The notes under the pieces are model-generated. The model searched no databases and was not told the origin of the DNA. It saw only the letters and a program-made list of their open reading frames with translations. Positions 56,896 through 64,000 of a DNA stretch of 64,000 nucleotides are shown here, piece after piece. The translations under genes were made by a program, and so were the position numbers. The stretch's first letter is position 1, and each line of letters starts with the position of its first letter. The stretch comes from Gnetum montanum (lineage: Eukaryota; Streptophyta; Gnetopsida; Gnetales; Gnetaceae). The stretch is taken from positions 124,001 to 188,000 of the forward strand of contig MNCI01002119.1 in the NCBI GenBank assembly GCA_015680685.1, given 5' to 3'.

Positions 56896-57733
56896 GTAGG
56901 CGCAGAAGGAAGGATAATAGAGTGAATTTATTTCTCTTCTATTGGCATGTTCTCATCAACTAGTATTTTTGTTAACATGTGAACCAGAGCCTCACAGTGT
57001 CTGATTGAAGTCATTATCAGGTTGTAGAGGCTCAATGTTATGTTCTTTTATTTTAGAGCTTGCTTGACTTGAGTAAGAGCACTCAATAGGTCTCATCCAC
57101 CTTCCTATTTCTTTCTATCTTTCTCCTCTTCCATTCATCCCAACAGATAAATTTCCCAAGGAGGAACAGCTTCGAGTTTGGGATCAGACCTTTTGGGTGA
57201 GGTGGTGATGACCGTGAGCACGTATCAGTGTTAACTTTTGGTGACAAGGACATAGATTTAGAGGACGAGAGAGTAGGCTTAGAAGGATCTAGGGCAGTAC
57301 CTTCCATTTTTGCCTCACTTGTCGAACACTCTTCTCATTTCTGTAGATGAGAAGGCTACGATGTTATCTTATGTGGGGCAAGGACGGTTGAATGGTTTGG
57401 CCCCCTAATGATGAATGGGGCTGTTAGTGTTAGTGCATGCGATGGTGCGGCTTTGTCTACAGGAGATGTAGGGGTGGATGTCTGAGGACAAACCCTTAGG
57501 AAAAATGGTTTCTACGATGATTTTTTATCTGCTAGTAGTGTAGGTGCACTACACTAAGGCACACAAACCACAAAAAACTACTGAGGAGGTTTAGGATTAC
57601 TGCCAACATCAATAGTGTTGATAATGTAGCCGGCGTTGTTTACATTAAGTGGGTCTATGTAAATGTGCGTAGATTGATTTTCAAGACATACAGGGTTTAT
57701 TTTTTCTAGAACCAACTTCCCTTGATCAATCAT
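56896..57733 (-). pseudogene. Gag-protease linker region of element VI
   Basis: Collinear by position with the linker in the other elements. The only long minus frame, 57083-57307, is Ser/Pro/Lys-rich (LSSSKSMSLSPKVN). No domain is recognised. Confidence 0.5.
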
Positions 57734-59926
57734 TCATTGTATGTCATCTTTTAATTCCAAAAAGTAATCTGTGTCGTGAGCACACACTTGATGGTAGTCA
57801 CAGAACCACTCTAGCCTAAAATTCTTGGGAACTAGGGGCTCATTAGGCAAGGCTAAGGAGGGGTTCCTAAGGAGTTCGCAGTGCCATTGATGCCTTTTGG
57901 CTACCTCCTCTAACATCCACTTGTGTTGAATGTAGGCCATCCCCAGTAAGTACTTCAAAGGTTCTAAAGGCTTAATGGGAAGCGGGGTGTATTTAGAGTG
58001 ATCTTTATGCTCAAAATTAGGTTTGGGTGGAGTGGATGCTTTAGGTGTTGAGGTGCAAGCTTGAGCGGCATTGTTTGGTGTGGGTGTGGGGTTATTCGGC
58101 ACAGTGGCTACCTTCTTGTTATTATTTTTCTTGTTGGGCTTTGTTTCATTTGCCACAGTAGCCACTGTGGTTGTTGTAGCCTTGCCCTTATCTTTGTCCT
58201 TCTTTGTAAACGTGTTTTTGTATGCAACATAAGTTGGGTCTTTACTTGCCTTGGCCGTGTCTTGTATGCTTTTATTCTAGGAAAAATCTTGACTAAGAGT
58301 TCGTGGAGAGAGATAGTATAGTTTGGACTTAATGAAGTTGTTCACTACACCCTTAAAGATGGCTAGAAGATGAGCCTCCACGATAGGCTCACGGATCTCA
58401 TTAAGGGTAGCACTCCACCGCTGTATGAATTTCTGGACTGGTTTTAAGGGATCCTGTTTCATGCTCATCAACTGATCCAATGTAACCTCTACTCTCAAGT
58501 TCTACTTGAAATGAGTTACAAATTCGGTCAGCAGCTCCTCTAGGGTTGCGACGGAAGAGCGTGGAAGCATGCAGTACCAGTCCAAGGGTTTGTCCATCAA
58601 AGACATAGCAAAGGCATAGATGATTGTGTGAAGCCATTTTTGCAAAAGAAGTGACTCAGATCTAAATGTAACAAGATGTGCATTGGGATTACCCTCCTCA
58701 TTGTATTTTGTGAAGTGGGGGAGCAGCATCCCAGGGGGTAGTGTTAGCATGGGGACTATCAGGCTGATGGGATCATCATGGTAGAAATCGATGATTTTCA
58801 TTGTATCAAAACTGGCAGTCTTGAGGCATCTAAACTCTTTAGTAAGGATCTAGATAAGTTGGAATGCTTGATCCAAACTTGGGAGCAACATAGATGGTTG
58901 GGGAGCTACAAGGGTAGCTCCCATTACTGGCATAGCAGGGACAATAGCCTAGCTCATAGGCGGTACCGTTGGGGTGGCCCCTATGAAGGGCACTGCTGGA
59001 GTTATCCACCACCTAGTGGGTGGTGCTATTGGGGAAGTGGCCACTGGTAGTGCTACAAGGTTGGTGGTTTGCATGACTAGTGGGGCAGACTATGGTCTCG
59101 TGCTTGGCTATGCCTCTTGAGAGATTAGGTACGTTTGGTGGTGAGTGTAGTGGGACATCTGCGAAGGTTGCAAAATAGGCGAGGAAGTGAATGAGGTCCA
59201 CCACATGGTTGGGGGTGGACCTACCATTGACAACTCAATAGGTGTAGATGTCGAAATGGATGTGGAAGCTGCATGAAAATGCGACGTAGGCATGGTATGA
59301 ATGTAGGGTAGGGTAGCCATGATCGATGCATGATATGCTGCAATCATGGTTTGGGGAAAATATTGTAGAAGGGTAGTGCCTGAAAATGAAATGGATGAAT
59401 AGGCGTGTTGATACGCCGAGTGCATGGCATGGCTACCCATTGCTGATGAAATTTCAAGTTGTAACAGATTAGAGGTAATCATGAAGGGGGCAGCAGTGAA
59501 GAGTAGGTTTGACTAGAAATATGGGGTGGGAGCGATGGTGGTAAGGTTAGTTTGACCCCTGTCCTCAGACTGGGAATCCAAGTCATCTTGTCCATCCTGA
59601 AACACCTCATCATGATGGAACACCATGTCCCGCTACTCCCTAGACCCACTTACCTGTATCATTTGATTTAAGATCCACTGATGCATTTGCGTTAGGGGAA
59701 TAAGAATGCCAAGAGTAGGGACAAATTCCATCCCATTGTAGTACAGTAACTCAAATTTACATTTGTCTTCGTGTTTCTAAATGTTTAAGGGTAGATTCGC
59801 CTAGATCTTGGTGTGAAGGAAATTGTAAATCTCAGCATGTAGTGCTGAGCTCTTAGATAGTTGGTTTTGGATCCTGAGAGATCGGTGTGGCCCTAGCACT
59901 GGGCTAGGTGGTTGCTCGGCACCCAT
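57734..59926 (-). pseudogene. gag of element VI
   Basis: A single minus frame of about 730 codons from ATG at 59926, with stops. The N-terminus reads MGAEQPPSPVLGPHRSLRIQ and FELLYYNGMEFVPTLGILIP. A Ser/Thr/His/Met-rich linker follows (59482-59108). The core at 58801 reads IIDFYHDDPISLIVPMLTL, HFTKYNEEGNPNAHLVTF and VVNNFIKSKLYYLSPRTL. At about 57780-57830 a zinc-finger-like WFCDYHQVCAHDTDYFLELK ends the domain, with a phenylalanine or leucine where the last ligand should be. This gives the best view of the complete Gag plan, including the N-terminal part that element 0 has lost. Confidence 0.88.
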
Positions 59927-60171
59927 GGTGCCCTAAACCAAAAAGGAAACCTCAATGTTTGAGGTAGCAATAGCGGTGGTTGAAGAAATCATTTTTGTAA
60001 GGATAAAAACGGTTTGCAAACGAGAAAAACAAAGAGATCAAGTGGCAATCGGAACTGTTGTTGCAACCAACCTACACCACATGGTGCATAAACAACCACA
60101 AGGGTGTCATTTGTACACTAATAGGTAATGGGGTATAGAGAGCACGCAGGACTACCTATAAAGCACTAAAA

Positions 60172-60190
60172 GGCCCTCCTTCTAGCGCTA
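60172..60190 (-). promoter_or_regulatory. Primer-binding site of element VI
   Basis: Minus strand: TAGCGCTAGAAGGAGGGCC, one G-to-A change from TGGCGCTAGAAGGAGGGCC, five bases from the LTR. Confidence 0.78.
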
Positions 60191-60195
60191 GAAAC

Positions 60196-61694
60196 TGTAG
60201 CGACTAAAAATGTCGGTGGTTGGAAACACTGAGAGGTTTTCGGGCAAACAGTTTAACCTTAGATCCATCTAAGGACCATGCTAGATAAAATGGAAATAGG
60301 TCACCCTGAATGGTCTGGTTGATCAGATAGGGACTTAATTAGTGTGACTTAATCTTACGTGAACATTGATTTAATTACAAGATATACGAGGCGAAACTGA
60401 TGATCAATAAATGCAAGAATACAGAAAATAATGTTAAACAATGATAATAATGAAGAGATAACAGAATAAACTAGGGTAATATAATGCACTGTCACAAAGT
60501 CATGGATTCGATTCCTTGCCTTGTTTTGAAAATGTATAACAAGTTGTACAACATCAGAGGTGGATAGAGAATTCAAGGATGACGTGAACTCTCAAAACAC
60601 GTCAACTATGCCTTTGAATGCTAACTTAAAAGCCAATTTCGCAAAGATGTCAATGTAGATAGCCAACTCAAATTGCCAACAATGCCTACAATGCTGATTT
60701 TTTGCCAACCCTTTGAGCGTTGTCCGTCGGGCTATTTATAGGGTAAGGAGCAAGCGAGAAATGTAGTTTAGATGCTGCGTGTCCTGGACCCACGAGATGC
60801 TAACGTGCGCATACTACATGGATGTGCAAAACCGGTTGTGAACCTGCTACGCTATAGCCATGTTGTCAGGATTGGAAATGCTGGAATCAAGTGTGCCAAC
60901 AATGCAAGTGAGAAATGAAGTGCATTGAAGTAGTGTAGCTACTTGCTATGCTGTGCTACGCTATGTAGCATAGCACATTAGCATACATAGCTACTTGCGA
61001 TGCTGTGCTATGCTATGTAGCATAGCACAACATAGCAATTGGTTTAAATAGAAAATTTGCATTGGGGTTGCCAACTTCTGCTGAGAACCTTGATGCATGC
61101 GAAGCTAACATTTTGGAGTGTTTTATCAATTTTCCTATTCCTTACACTATGCTACGCTACTTAGTGTAGCATAGTGTAGCAACCAACATAATTTGCACTT
61201 CTATCAAAACTACGATGAGGAAATTTTTCTTGCTTTGCCTTTGCTATGATGTGCTACGCTACATAGCATAGCATAACCTAGCACCTTGTGTCGATTGAAT
61301 TGTGATTTTACTTTTCATGAATATCTTGATGAAGCTTATAGTTGAACTTTTGATTGATTTTCCAAGGGCCTGCTACACTACGTAGCATAGTGCAGCGTAG
61401 TAGACTTGTCAACTATAAAACTTGCCGAACTATTTTATCCATCCTGAGCTCCACCGAAAACTCCAAGCATGGTTTCTAATTAGACTGTCAACCTGGTGAA
61501 TCGCCCAGGTGGGCAAGCCAGAGAGTCCATCGGGCCTATCAGCTCTAGCGGTAGAAAACTTGTTGAACTGAATAGTCTAACCTCAATGCATCCATTTCCT
61601 ACCAAAGGGTCATGAGGCTACACTTGTGGAAATCCTTGCTTCAGCTTCAAGACCCTAGTGAAGCAAGAGTGCCTTGAATTTTTATGGTCTTTCA
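60196..61694 (-). mobile_element. 5' LTR of element VI (1499 bp, minus strand)
   Basis: Repeat of 51853-53359: TGTAGCGACT at the left, TTTCA at the right, followed by the duplicated CACGT. The minus-strand TATAAATA is at 60733-60740. Palindromic GCTACGCTATGTAGC clusters lie at 60935-61400. Confidence 0.93.
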
Positions 61695-61699
61695 CACGT

Positions 61700-61839
61700 A
61701 AGTCCCTATCTAATTGACAAGACCATTCAGGGCACCCCATTTCTATTTTCTCCAGCATGGCCCTTGTACAAATCCGGGGTTAGGCTGTATTCCTGATAAC
61801 ATCTCAGTGTTCTAGCCACTAACGTTTTCAAATGTAACA
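61700..61839 (+). mobile_element. 3' LTR of element I, last part
   Basis: AAGTCCCTATCTAATTGACA to GTAACA matches 31422-31561. It completes the LTR interrupted at 51852. Confidence 0.9.
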
Positions 61840-61971
61840 AACCTAGGCCTCAGGTGCAACTTACATTCAAAGATTTGATGATTCATGAGATTTTGGAATT
61901 CACATGAAGTATCACATTTTACTATGTTCTTGATCAAAACAAGAGTTGATATATCCATTGTTGTGAGTTGT
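61840..61971 (-). pseudogene. 5.8S rRNA pseudogene, main part
   Basis: On the minus strand it reads ACAACTCACAACAATGGATA, then AAGAACATAGTAAAATGTGA, GAATTCCAAAATCTCATGAA and CTTTGAATGTAAGTTGCACC, a C-to-T and G-to-A decayed plant 5.8S rRNA. With 30207-30239 it comes to about 160 nt, the normal length. AACCT (61840-61844) is the target duplication of element I. Confidence 0.94.
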
Positions 61972-62176
61972 GGTAAACTCTGTTGCCTATCGTAGTAAGG
62001 TGGTTGCCCAAGATAGCTCTTGGTCTCACTTGTTAACTTAAGAGGGAGATTAGAACCACATCTTAAGTGTTGCCTACCTATGGTTGCATTGTTCTAATGC
62101 ATCCCTGATCTTGATGGTTGGATTATGGATGGAAACATCCTCACACTTGAGGAGAATGCAATTTTGAAGTGGTGCA
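61972..62176 (-). other. Decayed ITS1 spacer, partial
   Basis: About 205 bp beyond the 5' end of 5.8S, cut by the LTR of element V. Identity rests on position. The 18S gene would lie further right, outside the window. Confidence 0.7.
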
Positions 62177-63933
62177 TGAAACACCACCAATTTCGAGCTT
62201 TAGCACTTCAATGGCAAATTTTTCTAAGCGTTAAAACCTAGAAAATTTTTCTAAGTGTTGGTACTACACTCCCTAGCATAGCCAGCATAGCATGCATCAA
62301 GACCTATTTTGCAAAATTTTCTAAATGTTGATAGTAGTTGCATGAAAATTTTTCTAAGTGTCCTGCTATACTCTCACTCTACCTACTATGCTCCAGAGTG
62401 TAGCTAGTGTAGCACACACTTCCATGGCTAGTTTTCCCAAGTTCGAAGCCAGAAGTTATTAGGATTTCTTGGGATGGAAAAAATAGTTTGGAAAATTTTC
62501 TATCTCCTAGGTTGCTATGCTTTACTATCCTCCCTAGCATAGCAAGCATAGCACAAGTTCTAGTACATAGTTTTGCCTATGTGTTGGGCAAGAAGCTATC
62601 AAGCTAGCTCAGCATGGAAGAGAAATTTGGCAAATTTTCTAACTCCTGAGGCTACCTCTCCTACTATGTCCCAGAGCATAGCCAACGTATCATGAAGGAA
62701 GATTGTAGATTCTATCAGATTTTTCTAAAGTATCCCTGCTATTATCTAGAGCATAGCTAGTATGACATTGAAGAAAAGCCTCTGACAGCCTCTAAAAGCC
62801 TCTAGAACTCAACATCAGCCTTCATCTAAAATTTGACATTTCTATGGCAAGCAAGATTAAGAATTTGTATCTCTTTTTCACCTCCATTGGTCCCCAAAAT
62901 TTTTCTTGCAGTTGATCCGACTTGAAAAAGGGGAAGACATAGTCCCACAGTGTAGCCTTGAAGTTGCATTGTTTTGCATTGTTTGTAGGTACTTTGTAGT
63001 CATTCAAAATTTGGCACATGCAGTCTTGGTAGTGTAGTCACAGTTTAGCCATCTCTAGGGACTTGTTGTAGTATTCTAGAGCATAGCACTTTGTTACTCC
63101 TATCAAAGCATAACAAAGGTCAGCATAGCCCCATCCACCCTCATGACACATGGCATTTGAATTGCATCTTATGCCATGTGGTGCATAATCTACATTTCAC
63201 ACTAACCCTAGCCCTATAATACCCCTGTGTTTAGCATTCTAGTGGTGGGAAAATCAAAAGAGCATTGGGAATTTTGACATTTTGACCATTTTTGACACTC
63301 TTGCACTTGAGCACTTTGAGCACACCTAGCACTTTGGTGCATTCCTAGACCCTGTTAGACAACTAGTGCACACTATCCAAAATGCAATTCACCACTATAC
63401 CCATGGAACACAGTAATAGCTAACCTAGTAGGTTTAATTCCCCATAGCAGCCATTAGTTCCACATCTTGGACATCCCAAAGACTATGACTACACTACTAC
63501 ACTACCACTATGCCTACCTATATACCTCATACCACGTTCACCTCTTTTCCTGTAATAGCTATGCTCCCCCATTTGGGGTAGTGCACTTTCATTCTCATGT
63601 TTTGTTACATTTTTCAAGCATTTCTCTTTGGTATTTAGCACAACACTTTCATTTTCTTGTTATTTCATATGTATTTGCACATTTACATTGCTACTCTTAG
63701 TCTGGGACACCCCACTACACTCTGGCTTAGCTGGCCTTGGTGCCTACATGTAACATTGTATAAGCCCCTCTCACACACGATTGTCTTAACACCTTGTAAT
63801 TCCTTTTCTAATTGACAAGACCATTTAGGGCACCCTATCTCCATTTTATAGCATATCTCTCACATGGACAAGGGGCTAGGCTATACACCTACTAACCTCT
63901 TAGTGTTCCAGCCATCAACATTTTTAGTCATCA
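62177..63933 (+). mobile_element. 5' LTR of element V (1757 bp)
   Basis: It starts TGAAACACCACCAATTTC and ends AGTCATCA, with a TATAATA box at 63215. The U5 resembles that of element I (TTGACAAGACCATTTAGGGC, TCTTAGTGTTCCAGCCATCA). Short TAGCATAGC motifs (62270-62780) are a weaker form of the palindrome clusters. The element's interior lies past the window edge. Confidence 0.88.
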
Positions 63934-64000
63934 TAGTTTTTTGTGCAAGAAGGAGGGCCTCCCATTCCTTCTATGTTCAAGGGTAGTCCCATGTGCTTTT
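63934..64000 (+). mobile_element. Start of element V interior with primer-binding site
   Basis: TTGTGCAAGAAGGAGGGCC at 63941-63959 is a diverged copy of the common primer-binding site, followed by leader sequence cut by the window end. Confidence 0.7.

Noticed and set aside
1-64000. tRNA genes
   Set aside because: No cloverleaf with A and B box elements was noticed on either strand; the tRNA-related matches are the primer-binding sites.

Overview
This is nuclear DNA from a plant with a large, retrotransposon-rich genome, plausibly a gymnosperm; the species cannot be fixed from the window. I see no intact protein-coding host gene. Two things make up most of it: one decayed ribosomal DNA unit lying on the minus strand, and at least seven Ty3/gypsy-type LTR retrotransposons or pieces of them inserted into it, into each other and beside it. 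Nearly every reading frame in a recognisable gene is broken, mostly by stops that look like C-to-T decay of methylated cytosine.

Layout. 1-5253: a minus-strand element (element 0) whose gag N-terminal region is replaced by a 2.9-kb 15-bp minisatellite; its LTR is 3432-5253. 5254-6756: two diverged copies of an 0.84-kb repeat. 6757-14520: element II (+), with a truncated 5' LTR, gag-protease, a hairpin array and a 3' LTR; 14521-15214 is a second, cut-off internal region. 15215-15990: a 29-bp tandem array. 16452-62176: a minus-strand 26S-ITS2-5.8S-ITS1 rDNA pseudogene, split by element IV (17516-27533, in 26S), element I (30240-61839, in 5.8S) and element V (from 62177, in ITS1). Element I is itself split by element III (36072-49544), which contains a solo LTR of the element IV family (41063-44042, with the only assembly gap), and by element VI (51853-61694, minus strand) inside its 3' LTR. 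Element boundaries rest on TG...CA ends, PBS/PPT placement and target-site duplications: CACGT (VI), AAACT (III), CCCAC (solo LTR), all exact; GACCT/AACCT (I) and GTAGG/GGAGG (IV), each 4 of 5.

How the elements work. Elements I, II and III encode Gag and a retropepsin in one long frame ending in a hydrophobic segment, and none carries reverse transcriptase or integrase. Element VI is a relative that keeps an integrase C-terminus. Between the protease or integrase and the 3' LTR all four carry a conserved module: a splice-donor-like site (in three of four), a tandem array of small hairpins with a constant 11-nt loop and changing but complementary stems, a splice-acceptor-like site, then a short conserved reading frame. 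This hairpin and splice module is the best candidate for something undescribed. Element IV is a separate gag-protease-only family whose 3.7-kb LTRs carry a captured cyclophilin fragment.

All identifications come from reading the sequence against remembered family features. No database search or alignment program was run, and identities are rough estimates by eye.
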